From Crotalaria pallida (lineage: Eukaryota; Streptophyta; Magnoliopsida; Fabales; Fabaceae), in NCBI GenBank assembly GCA_037953625.1, contig CM075651.1:126198501-126262500 (forward strand): a stretch of DNA of 64,000 nt, in the 5' to 3' direction. Made by a program: the position numbers and the translations under genes. The notes below the pieces were generated by a model that was not told the DNA's origin, searched no databases, and was given only the letters and a program-made list of their open reading frames with translations. Shown piece by piece: positions 22,620 to 32,945 of this stretch. Position 1 is the first letter of the stretch. Every line of letters starts with the position of its first letter.

Positions 22620-24115
22620 CTATGCAATTTGACCAGAGAGGTATCAGATTGGGAATGCTGCAAATTTCTAATGAATTTTTTAATGAGATTCGGGAATTAC
22701 AGCAAAAAGATGTCGAATTGCAGGAGAAGCAGAAGCTAAGTATAGAAGGGAAGGAATCGAATTTCCAGTTGGGAGCATATGGAATTTTGAGATTCAAGAA
22801 TAGAGTATGTGTTCCTACCAATCCAGAACTAAGAAGGGTTATTCTGGATGAAGCTCACAAGAGCAAGATGAGTTTGCATCCAGGATCTACCAAAATGTAC
22901 CAGGATTTGCAGAAGATGTTCTAGTGTCCTAATTTAAAGACAGATGTAGCAGCTTATGTATCATCTTGCCTTGTTTGTTAGAAGGCGAATATTGAACATA
23001 AAAGGCCTGGTGGAGAATTAAAACCTTTGGATGTCCCTGAATGGAAGTGGGATAACATAGCTATGGATTTTGTGTCCGATTTCCCAAGGACACAAGGTGG
23101 ATATGAAGCTGTGTGCGTTATTGTGGATCGATTGACGAAGTCGGCCCATTTCATTCCAATCAATATGCGATATTCATTGGAAAAACTCACTCAACATTAT
23201 ATTAAAGAGATCGTAAGATTGCATGGAGTTCCCTCCAGTATTGTATCAGACCGTGATCCGAGATTTATCTCCAGATTTTGGCAGAGTTTGCATCAGGCTT
23301 TGGGAACAAGATTGAGGATGAGTTCTGCTTGTCATCCTCAAACGGATGGGCAGTCAGAGAGGACGATTCAATCGCTCGAAGATTTGTTGCGAGCTTGTGC
23401 TTTGCAGTATCAAGAAAGTTGGAATGAGTTGTTGCCTTTGGTGGAATTCACGTACAACAACAGTTATCATGCAAGTATCGGGATGGCCCCATTCGATGCT
23501 CTCTATGGGAGGATGTGTAGAACCCCACTGTGTTGGTTCCAAATGGGGGAGAATACACTGATTGGTCCCGATATAGTTCAAGATACGACGGAGAAGATCA
23601 AAGTGATTCAAGAGAAAACGAAGACAGCTCAGAGTCGACAGAAGAGTTATGCCGATCGCAGGAGATCGAAGCTGGGATTCGAAGAAGGCGACCATGTTTT
23701 CCTTAGAGTTGTTCCGACAACGGGTATTGGTCGAGTGTTGAAACCCAAAAAGTTGTCACCAAAATTCATTGGTCCCTACCAAATTTTGAAAAGAGTCGGC
23801 CTTGTGGCTTACCAAATTTCTTTACCTCCATTCCTATCCAACTTTCACAATGTTTTTCATGTTTCTCAACTTCGAAAGTTTGTGCATGATCCCTCTGCTA
23901 TCATCCAAATTCAGCCGGATATGTTGTCATTGAAAGAGAATTTGACGTTCGATACTGGTCCAATCCGTATCGAAGATCGAAGAATCAAGAAGCTGAGAGG
24001 GAAGGATATTCCCTTAGTCAAAGTCGCATGGCAGCGAGGCGAAGTCATCGATATGACTTTGGAGTTAGAAGATCAAATGCGTGAGGAGTACCCTCATTTG
24101 TTTGAATCTATGTAA
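22620..24115 (+). pseudogene. pol: Tekay-like integrase with chromodomain-type tail
   Basis: From 22622 the frame carries the HHCC linker, with TAG at 22922 (TGG expected) and at 22979 (CAG expected). It is then open to 24115. Integrase core residues are visible in AMDFVSDFP, SIVSDRDPRFISRFW and PQTDGQSERTIQSLEDLLR. The C-terminal GPY/F module (KLSPKFIGPYQILKRVG) and the FHVSQLRKFVHDPS motif are typical of chromoviruses; the last ~55 residues (DRRIKKLRGKDIPLVKVAW) sit where the chromodomain directs insertion to chromatin. This is the best preserved pol segment. Confidence 0.9.
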
Positions 24116-24146
24116 GTATTGGGTGAATTTCGGGGACGAAATTCCT

Positions 24147-24162
24147 TGAAGTGAGGGAGAGT
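24147..24162 (+). other. Polypurine tract of the Tekay-like element
   Basis: TGAAGTGAGGGAGAGT directly precedes the 3' LTR at 24163. Confidence 0.85.
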
Positions 24163-26938
24163 TGTAACACCCACCGGAATTACCCTCGAAATTACAATTA
24201 AAATATTAAATATATTATATAATTATTATTTGAATAGTAAATAAATGCTATGTGAATATTGTGTGAATTATATTTTATTATGTGAAATTATAATTATAAT
24301 GTATGGAAATAATTTTGGAAGAATTTTGAATGAAATAAGCCTTTTATAATGTAGAGAAATAAAATAAAATAATAATTTTTATAAATCTTAAAATTTTCAC
24401 CTGGACAATCGATTGTCAATATGTGACAATCGACTGTCACGACTCAGACCAGCCAGCAGTAAGGCGGGTTGACAACGAATGGCCACGATTTCCCACGATT
24501 TCAGCCACAATTTCGCACAAAAAATCACCCTAGCACTGTGCCTAATTGAAAGGGACACTTGGGAGGGATTATTTAAAGAATTGAGTGTTATATTCATTCA
24601 AACACTCAAGAACAACACCCAAATCTCAGAAAAACGAGTTTTGCTGTCATGAACTTGCCTTTATTCGTTTTCTATGATCCAAGCCTCAAATCCTTACAAA
24701 TCATATACCAAATTGAAGCTTGTTTAACCCTCTTCAATTTGATACCAAGTTTGTGCAATTTGTTGGAGTGTAGAGAAAGTTATACTCCTGCAAAGTCAAG
24801 TGTTTTGAGTCTGAAATTCTGGATTTCAGATTCGTGAAGCTCTTTTTCTTTGATTCGTGTGGTAAGCTCGAGCATCCATTGAGCTTAAAACTTGTTTTAT
24901 TTTCAAGATTTCATATCCTAGCTTTGATTCTAATCCTTGGTCACAATTTATTGTGACTTATTCTTGATGAAAATCACTGATTTTGTGACCCTGTTGAACT
25001 GAAAACAGAGCCTTTGGTAGCTGAACCAAAACTTTGGGATTTTCCCAATCAAATCGTTTCTTTCCGGTCCAAACCAATCTGAATATTTGCAATAGGTAAG
25101 GGAGAAGTTATCCGGGTGCTAGAATAATAATCCGATGGCTAGAAATCTAGGAGTTCTCATGAACTCGAGGGCAAAATTAGGAAACATGATAACTTGAATG
25201 AGTAAAATTACTTGGAGGTCATTTTAATTCTATTTCTGCAATTGAACAACTTATATATGATGGATATGAGCTAAATCAATAAAGAAATTGGACTGAATTA
25301 GGAAGAAAATGAAAATCATATGTGAGGTTGTCATTTTACGTGTTTTATGAACTTTGATTGAATTCTCTATGAATATGATGATTTGATTGCTTCAAATATG
25401 CATGGACATATGTAAATATATGTGTTTTGGATATGTTTTGGGTTAGTTTTGGCTAAAGGGAAGTATATCAAAATTTGATGTTTGAAAACCACTTTCAGTA
25501 TGCTGATTTTCTGCATGACAATCGATTGTCAAGACCTGACAATCTATTGTCATGTTGTCTGAGAGCCAAAATTTGAAATTTTAAACGTGACAATCGATTG
25601 TCAAACCCTGACAATCGATTGTCCTGGCTCAAAATTACCATTCCATCAGTTTTGATGGTACTTAACTTTATCCAAACCCCTTTTATTGATTTTGAGATCC
25701 TAATTGTAAGTATATGCTGATTTTAGATGATGAATGATTATGAATTTGAATTGATGATTTTGAAATGAATTAAATTATGAAAAGTGAAATGATAAATTGT
25801 TTGTATTCGAACGAGGAGTTGCGGATTGTGAAATAATGATGATGGAATATGAATAAGAAGTTCATAATTATGAAAAGAATAAATAATGAAATGTGAATTG
25901 AGAAATGAATCGCATTCGCTCAAGGAGTGCGGATGTTGAGATAATGATATTATCATGATGATTGAATGATGAGAAATGAATTAATGATAAAGATTGGTAA
26001 TGAACCATTCTTGCATACATGCATTGAGTGAGATTTGCTCCAGTTTGTGAGGCCTTAATACTAGTTGCGCTGGGTGGAGGAAGCCTGTAAGTCGTGAGCG
26101 CTAGGCGGAGGAAGCCTCTAAGTCGTGAGAGGTCGAGCGGAGGAAGCTCATGAGGACCCATTTACCTCCAAACTGTGATGCCCCGGGATATGATTGAGAT
26201 TAGATTACATGCATCATGTCACTTAACTACAAGATAATTGTGTGAGAAATTGGGTGTGCATTTGTGTATGCATTATTCCTTGATTATCTAACTACTTGTG
26301 TTTGTTATTTCTAGTACTGATAGATTATTATTTGATGATGTGCTTCGGCTATGACTTACTCCCTTTGCCCTTTGTTTGTCAGGTAATGGCACAGAATCCG
26401 ATTTGTGTAGAGATGAGGTTCAGTCCCCAAGGGGAATGGCATAGGAGGGGCACTAACTTTATCCTAGAGGGGATAGTGGAGAACCTGATCCGCCGTCTGA
26501 ACCCTCTCCCTCATATGCGTTCCCTGAGGACTTGTGTTCCTGTAGTCTTTATCGTTCGCCTGTTTCCTGACTAGGGCGGATGATAAATGACTATGTGATG
26601 TTTACATACCTTTTAATCTTTTGGAGTTGAGAACCATGTGCTCGGGGTCTTAATATTTTGTCTGTAATATACTGTAAAATATGTGAAATGACCTAGAGTA
26701 CACAATGAAAGCTATGCTTTAGTAATTCTGCTGACATGATGTGAAATACGTGAAATATGTCTTGAAAACTTTTGGTGATAATGTACATGATATATATTAG
26801 TTTTCATCTCCATGTGAATGATGCGTTGAATTAGTGACGACTTAAGTTTATTTTCCTAAAGGGCGAACAATAATTCCATAATTTTAATAAAAGAATAAGA
26901 AAAACGGAAATAAATTTGGGTCGTCGCAAACCCCAAGC
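24163..26938 (+). repeat. Tekay-like 3' LTR
   Basis: It matches the 5' LTR end to end. Exact GACAATCGATTGTC at 24404, 25517, 25589 and 25610; the copy at 24425 has changed to GACAATCGACTGTC. The donor reads TGTGGTAAGCTC (GT at 24862) and the acceptor TTTGTTTGTCAG ends at 26382. It includes about 85 bp near 26610-26695 that the 5' LTR lacks. Confidence 0.93.
26386..26574 (+). other. 3' LTR copy of the post-acceptor short ORF (62 aa)
   Basis: Counterpart of 19181-19369, same length, beginning MAQNPICVEMRFSPQGEWHR. Differences include E2A, R14P and M31I relative to the 5' copy. Function unknown. Confidence 0.3.
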
Positions 26939-26943
26939 CCCAA

Positions 26944-27960
26944 AGTTCTATAAATACCCGCCATACCCCCCACATACCCACATGCTCTTACACTCATTCA
27001 TTTTAGACAAAAAAAAAAAAAAGAAAGATAGAGGGAGAGAAGAGAAGGAGCCGTGATGGAGGAAAAGGAAGCATATCCTCATCAAACTTTCTTCTCCATT
27101 TTTCTTTACTTCCTACACCAACACATACATACATAAACGCATCTCTACCCCTTTGGAGAAAAGAAAACAAAACGCCACCCCCATTAGAAGAGGAACCCGC
27201 GAGCATGAAGGCGGGATGAAGCAGATTTTGATTTCCATTTTCACCTCTTTAAGACTTGATCTAGGTATTTCCATTACCCTTAATCTTTGTTCTTGAATTT
27301 ATTTTCGGTTTTATTGAATATTTCTTGGAGATTTATCGATCTGAGCCTTTGCATGTTAGTTTACAATAAAGTACTCTATTTTTCATATACTCATGAACAA
27401 AGATCAAAGCTTTAGCTTGAAAAATTGACATGCAAAGAAGTTTGGTGTGTGTTTCGGTTTTTGTAATTATTTTGTGTAAATGATTTTTATTTCCTTGATA
27501 TGTTTCGGTTTTATACTTGTGTTTGGAAAATAAAAAATTTGATTTTTTTGAGATATTTCTTAATGCATGTTGATTTTTAAGGTTGCTCTTAGATTTTTGT
27601 TGTTTTTAAGCTTGGTTTTGAGTTGAAATAAGAAAATGGGCATGCATAGGGTTAGAGGTCCCCACGATTTTTGTTTTGTTCTTGCCCCAAATAATTTTGT
27701 TTTATTTTAATGGATTGATTTGTGTTTAAAGTGAATTAATGAAGGTTGATTTATGATGCATGTTGTTGTTTTGGTTCTTATTTTGCAAAAATCCCCAATT
27801 TTTCTTTGTGCATATTTCGGCCAAGATGAGAACATAGGGGAAATGAATTTTTGTTTCAGTTGTGGCACTCCCCATACTTATATGGTCCGGGCCTTTGAGC
27901 TCCATGCAAATTAGCCTTTCAAAGTTGCAAAACACAATCCCTAGCGTAACAATCCACTTG
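26944..27960 (+). other. Flanking transcription-unit-like DNA (probable LTR leader or 5' UTR)
   Basis: With the chromovirus excised, 16784-16987 joins 26944 onward. A TATA box at 26949 is followed by a purine-rich stretch with poly-A, a pyrimidine-rich segment, and GATCTAGGTATTTCC near 27258, which could be a GT donor. The arrangement mimics the promoter-leader-donor part of the LTRs in this window, so a fragment of another LTR is my preferred reading over a host gene. No open frame of note. Confidence 0.35.
26949..26956 (+). promoter_or_regulatory. TATA box just inside the Tekay insertion flank
   Basis: TATAAATA in the context TTCTATAAATACCCG, five bases after the AACCC duplication. A short CT/CA-rich leader follows at the expected distance. 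Confidence 0.5.
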
Positions 27961-28200
27961 CACTACAAGAAATACCCCTTGTTTTGACGGAATTTTTCCG
28001 ACAGATTTAAATCCGTCACAAATGTTTACATTTCCAACGGAATTTTCTGTCGGTATGTGACTTTCTGACTGAAGCAAATTTTTTTCCTTTTTGACGGAAT
28101 TTCCGACGGAAACATCCGTCGCAAATATTTTAGCAGCTATAAGATAAAATAAAATAAAAATATCAATATAGTTTGACGGAAATATCCGTCGGAAGTTTCA
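27961..28200 (+). repeat. Left terminal and subterminal repeats of the CACTA element
   Basis: After the TIR, words such as GACGGAATTTTTCCGACAG, CCAACGGAATTTTCTGTCGG and GACGGAAATATCCGTCGG repeat in both orientations, the likely transposase-binding region. Confidence 0.75.
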
Positions 28201-28866
28201 AGAAAAAATAAATAAAACTTAATGAAAAATAATGAGGGAAACTAAACAAGTGGGGCAACATTGCACGGTATCTTCTCATTCTATCTTCTCACTTTCCTCT
28301 CTCTCCCTCTCCGATTGTCCCGCTCGAACCGATTGAGAACCACTACTCTCTATCGATTTCACTAACCACTGTTTGATCACTTATCAGGTAATGGAGAAGC
28401 TAACATTTCGTTTTCACTTTCGTTTTGGAGGTTCCATTCAATTTTCGATTTTGATTTTGGAAGTTTTATTTTGTTTATGATTTCGATTTCGTGTAGGATT
28501 TCCATTGTTTTCAAAATGATGATTGATCACCGCCTCTTGATTTTCAATCGATTGAATCTCTCGTGTTCTTCCCTATTTCTCGATTAGGGTTTTGTTCGAA
28601 ACACTTTGCTCCTCCATTGTTCGAAGCTCTCACTATTTCGATTTGAAGGTGTAACCAAGAAGGAGGTAGATCCAGTAATGGATTTCATCTTTTGGTAACT
28701 GATTTCAATTATTATTCTACATTAGGTTTTGTTTCAAGTTGTTAGGGTTCAATTTCTTTTAGGTTTTGTCTAAATGATGAATGTCTCTTTTGAATGTCTC
28801 CCAGCAAGTTTTGTTTATTATCCTAAAGGATTGACTTTCTGAGTTCTCCCAGCAGTATTGTGAGTA

Positions 28867-28959
28867 ATGGCATCAACGACCAACAAAACAAGCTCACAGC
28901 TAGAGAGAAGAGAAAGAAAGAAAAACAATCAACAGCAGAAGAAGAAAGAGATCTTGTAA
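28867..28959 (+). other. Exon-like small basic ORF inside the CACTA element
   Basis: ATG 28867 opens 30 codons (MASTTNKTSSQLERRERKKN, then a Gln/Lys-rich stretch) and the reading ends in a TAA that is part of a possible GT donor (CTTGTAAGATTAC). The SSQLERRERKKN stretch faintly resembles the basic region of plant bHLH factors, so this could be a captured first exon. The similarity is short and could be chance. Confidence 0.2.
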
Positions 28960-29092
28960 GATTACATCACCAACACCAACAACCGTAAGGAACTTTGTCC
29001 CATTCTTCTTATTTTTTTTCTTCTTCGTAATGGCAATGCTTATATTTTGTATTTTGGATCACCTATATTTTGTGATTTTATTTTTTAAATTT

Positions 29093-29277
29093 TTTTTTGC
29101 AATTGGGATGAGGGATAGCATTAAGAAAGAATTGGATCTATGTGCTCTATTTAAAGATATGGTTTTGATCCATTGGGGGATCATTTTTTTTTGCAATTGG
29201 GATGAGGGATAGCATTAAGAAAGAATTGGATCTATGTGCTCTATTTAAAGATATGGTTTTGATCCATTGGGGGATCA
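29093..29277 (+). repeat. 94-bp tandem duplication in the CACTA interior
   Basis: The segment beginning TTGCAATTGGGATGAGGG at 29097 repeats at 29191 with near identity and ends with GGGGGATCA in both copies. A recent local duplication. Confidence 0.9.
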
Positions 29278-31934
29278 CAAGGCTTTTGTTGTTTTTGTTG
29301 TTGTTTGAAAAGAAAAAAGTTTATTTTTTATGCTGCGTTTATCTAGCTCTACCCTATAGATGAATGGTAAGGGGAATGCAGATTTGGAAGAACCAGTATT
29401 GTAATTTGTATATGTTACCTTGGATTCACTTGTCACGGGTGTAGAATATAATGATCTATTGCACTGATTTGTATATATGATCTTTATAGAACAGATGTAC
29501 TTGTTGCTTTTATTTTATCTTTATTTACGATATAGTACCTCCATGTTCATAGATTAGATGAGAACCACGATATTTCCTAAAGGTATTTAACAAGCACATG
29601 ATTAGTCCAACCTGAACAAGTGATGGTTAGGGAATTCGGTTTCTATGTTTTGATTATAGTGGCTTAATAAATCTTTTTGATAGAAAACATGGCTTGATTA
29701 AATAATTTATGATACCTTGGTTTTATTGGTGAAACCTGTGGTTTAGATATTACTCATTTCCCTAGAGGATGTTGGAGTTTCATAGATCTGCTTACTCTGC
29801 TGGGCTCTTATAAGAGCTTGAAGTCTGAGGTTATATACTGTTAGGTTTCTTGATTGGCTCGTTTTTAGAGCCGATATCTTTTTCTTCAATGACAAGTCTT
29901 TTTTTACATGCCTTTGCATAAGTTCATATCATTATGGATGGTTTCAAACTCAAAGTTTATGTGGACCTGTTTGCTCCTCACAAGTTAATTTGTGGTGAGT
30001 AAGCAATGCAGCCTTGCTAGTGTTGTTTTTTCTCTACTTGATGAATTTTGTCACAATATGCATCCTATGTAAAGCTGCAGTTTGACGTGTTGCTTATGTG
30101 TAAAAGAAAAACCAAATGCAGTGCTTGCCAAGCCTTATATCTTTGATGGCAGTGAAGTTTCACTGTTGCACCAATATCTTACCTCTTCAAGAACTAGTTC
30201 AAAGATTTCTTAAGTCAGTTATGATTGGAAAAGCAGATCTAAGAAAATTGTTTTTATTAAGTAAATAAATAACGAGGGTAATTGGTCTGTTGATGAGTGG
30301 TGGGTAAAATTGAGTATGATATGAGAAATAGAATCCAATTCACTAAGCCTAGTAGATTGAATATTGCAGATGGGGATTTCCATAGGCAACTTAGAATTGA
30401 CTGAATGTTTTCTCTTTGATTAAGTTGGGTTTTTTTTTTTTTTATTAAGTTGGGTTATATGTTTTGGCAGGGGATGCCCTGTTTGCTGGATGAGTTAGAA
30501 TGAAAGATCTTATCCTCCTGGCTTTGTATAGTTCCAATGAAAAAATGTATGATATTAACATTCATGTGAGTTAATGCCTTTCATGGTCTTACAACCTTAA
30601 CATTATAATGCAGGAGATGTCATATAATAACTACCTGGATGCTAATGCTTCTTGGAACTGTGTGTGTTACTCATTTACTGGTTATTGGATACTTACTGCC
30701 GAGTCTCACTCATTTATATATCTTTATCTGAATCCAAATTTTATGCAAATGTTTGATCAAATAGGTCAAGTATTAGTAGAATTATTAAGATGATGTTTTG
30801 GGATAAAAAAGACCTTTCTCTTATCTTTTACATGTATATAAATTTAGTTAAAGAAGTATACATTTTTTAACCGGTATGGGATGTATATTATTATATGATG
30901 CTTCTCTCTCTCTCTCTTTTTTTTTTTTTTAACTAAGGAACTATACTCTGTTCTATACATGGGTCATCCTGCAACTTTTTCCTGTAAGTGCATAAATACC
31001 CAAACAAAATAATATTTCTTCTCTTTGAATTGAGTTGTGCCTAACAAAGAGAAATTAATAGAACTGAGAGGACAATACTAACATTGTATTCCATAATGAT
31101 TGGTTAATTTTAAATTTTTAAATAGGCCCCACATTCTTAATATAAGTGTAACCAAGGAAGCAGTATAAAAACAATATTCTTGAAGCTGAATATTATTTTT
31201 ATGTTAGAATTTGCTTGATATTTTGTGTTAAGTTTGTATTCTTGAACTTTTGGTTATTGATTTACTCCTAACTTTATTTGGTGTTTTGGTTTTTGTCATT
31301 GAAAATGAATCCGTATTTAGACTTTGTTCTTAGACTTCATTCTGGTTTTTGATAACTGAATATGAAGTTTTGCATTAGCTCTCAAATTTGAGTTTAGATG
31401 TAGTTACTGAATTTGCCAATTTTTGTAATAAAAATGGTCTTTGTGTTCTGTTTTTGATTTTTAGAAACTGGTTTGCTTTTTCTGTTTTTGCTGTTTATTA
31501 TGCCTTTTGTGTTATATATTTCATGACAAACTGCACATTTTTAGCTTGATTTATCTATGACTAGAATGATGACTACTTGACTAACTTGTTTGTAATAATG
31601 TGTATTTCATGGTAACTTAGTTGCTGGGTAGCGCTAAGATTTGACCTTAAAACTTGAAATCCTTTTCATTTTTTGTCAGATTTGACCTTAATTCAGAGTG
31701 GAGCATACTTAGTGGAAGAAGACAGATGATTGCATGCTGCCTTGAAGAATGAAGGTGATGATGAGTGAAAGTATTGCGTAAGTGTTGTTTATTATTTAGA
31801 ACTTAAAGCATGGATTTTTTTATAATCATTTTAATGAAAATTATATTGCTTGTACTATTAGTTGAAAAAAAATATGATATATATAAAATATATGATGACT
31901 TATTAAATGCAATTTTATTTATTTTTTTTAAAAA

Positions 31935-32210
31935 ACATTGTTTCCGACGGATTTCTCCGTCGGTATTTTTTTTTTGCAATTTGTAGCTCATTTCCAACGG
32001 ATTTTCCGTCAGAAACAACATTTGTTACCGACGGATTTTCCGACGGAATTTTCTGTCGGTATTTTCGACGGTTTTAAAATTCCATCCCAAGTTATTTCCG
32101 ACGCCATTCTTACTGACGGTTTTGGTCCGTCGGAAAAATGGCATTTCCGACGGATTTTGGTCATTACCGACGGATTTTGGCCGTCGGCAATACCAATATT
32201 TCTTGTAGTA
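31935..32210 (-). repeat. Right terminal and subterminal repeats of the CACTA element
   Basis: Words such as CCGACGGATTTCTCCGTCGG and CCGACGGATTTTGG appear about ten times in both directions before the inverted terminus. They mirror the left end. Confidence 0.75.
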
Positions 32211-32690
32211 GGTGTTCTTTTGAAATTGGTCCTTAAACTTTTTTTCGATGCTTTGGATCGCTGAACTTTGTTTAATTTTTGGAAATAGTCCTTTCGCCAC
32301 TTAAGTGAGAATATAGTCGACGAAATGTCATGTCACTCTCACAATATCGACGAGTGACGTATTATGTAAAGCCATGGGAGACTACATGATTTTTTTATTA
32401 AAAAAATTCTTTTAAAATTTATTAAAAGAATCGATTTTCTTTAAAAAATACAATTTTTAATTATTTTTAATAAATTTGAATTTTTTTAATTTAAAAAATT
32501 CACGTGGCATCATCTGGCATGTTACCTATCGATGTGGCGAAGGTGACATGACATATCCTCAGTCATATGACCACTTAAGTGATGAAAGGACTATTTCCAA
32601 AATCTGAGCAAAGTTTAGGGACTCAAAGCATCGGAAAAAAAGTTTAAGGACCAATTCTAGAAGAACACCTAAGTTCAGGGACTAAAAACT
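32210..32690. mobile_element. Long-TIR MITE (about 480 bp)
   Basis: The left arm (GGTGTTCTTTTGAAATTGG, then CCTTAAACTTTTTTTCGATG) is repeated inverted at the right (CCAATTCTAGAAGAACACC), with about 100 bp of arm including CACTTAAGTG. The interior is AT-rich and non-coding. Related broken copies lie at 10255-10770 and around LTR-1. The CACTA element abuts its left edge. Confidence 0.65.
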
Positions 32691-32874
32691 TAAATAAGCC
32701 TAATATTTATAAATATACATTTTTGGCAAGAAGATAATTTTTTTCTTTAAATAATGGTTTTTATAAAGAAACTACTTTTTATGATAATTTATTTAATTTG
32801 CTAAAAATAATAATTTATTTTCAAAATTTTTTTAAATTATTAGTAAATTTAGATTACTTTCTAAAACGAGCATG

Positions 32875-32878
<4 letters not shown>

Positions 32879-32913
<35 letters not shown>
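32879..32913. repeat. (TA)n microsatellite
   Basis: About 17 TA units, absent at the matching place in units B, C and D, where a short poly-T stands instead. Confidence 0.95.
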
Positions 32914-32916
<3 letters not shown>

Positions 32917-32945
32917 CTACGATGAACGAACTTTCTAACAAGATC

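Larger units (their letters stand above)
16988..26938 (+). mobile_element. Tekay/Del-like Ty3/gypsy chromovirus, full length, degenerate
   Basis: Two long LTRs (2661 and 2776 bp), primer site, gag, PR-RT-RH-INT order and a polypurine tract define a complete Ty3/gypsy element. The 5-bp duplication AACCC is perfect (16983-16987 and 26939-26943). The integrase C-terminus and tail fit the Tekay/Del chromovirus clade. Coding decay is moderate: a TGA in gag (19828), frameshifts near 20525 and 22610, and TAG stops at 21489, 21579, 22922 and 22979. The LTRs remain very alike apart from an ~85-bp gap in the 5' LTR near 19406 and an extra ~30-bp repeat in the 3' LTR near 26095. Confidence 0.95.
27961..32210. 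mobile_element. Non-autonomous CACTA (En/Spm-like) DNA transposon
   Basis: The left end is CACTACAAGAAATACC, a textbook CACTA terminus. The right end reads TATTTCTTGTAGTA, the inverted match with a final G-to-A change. Both ends carry subterminal inverted words of the CCGACGGA/TCCGTCGG type. No transposase frame is visible in the 4.25 kb, so it would depend on an element elsewhere. The 3-bp target duplication is not clear. The interior has transcript-like pieces (CT-rich leader, possible splice sites) that may be captured gene parts. Confidence 0.8.
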
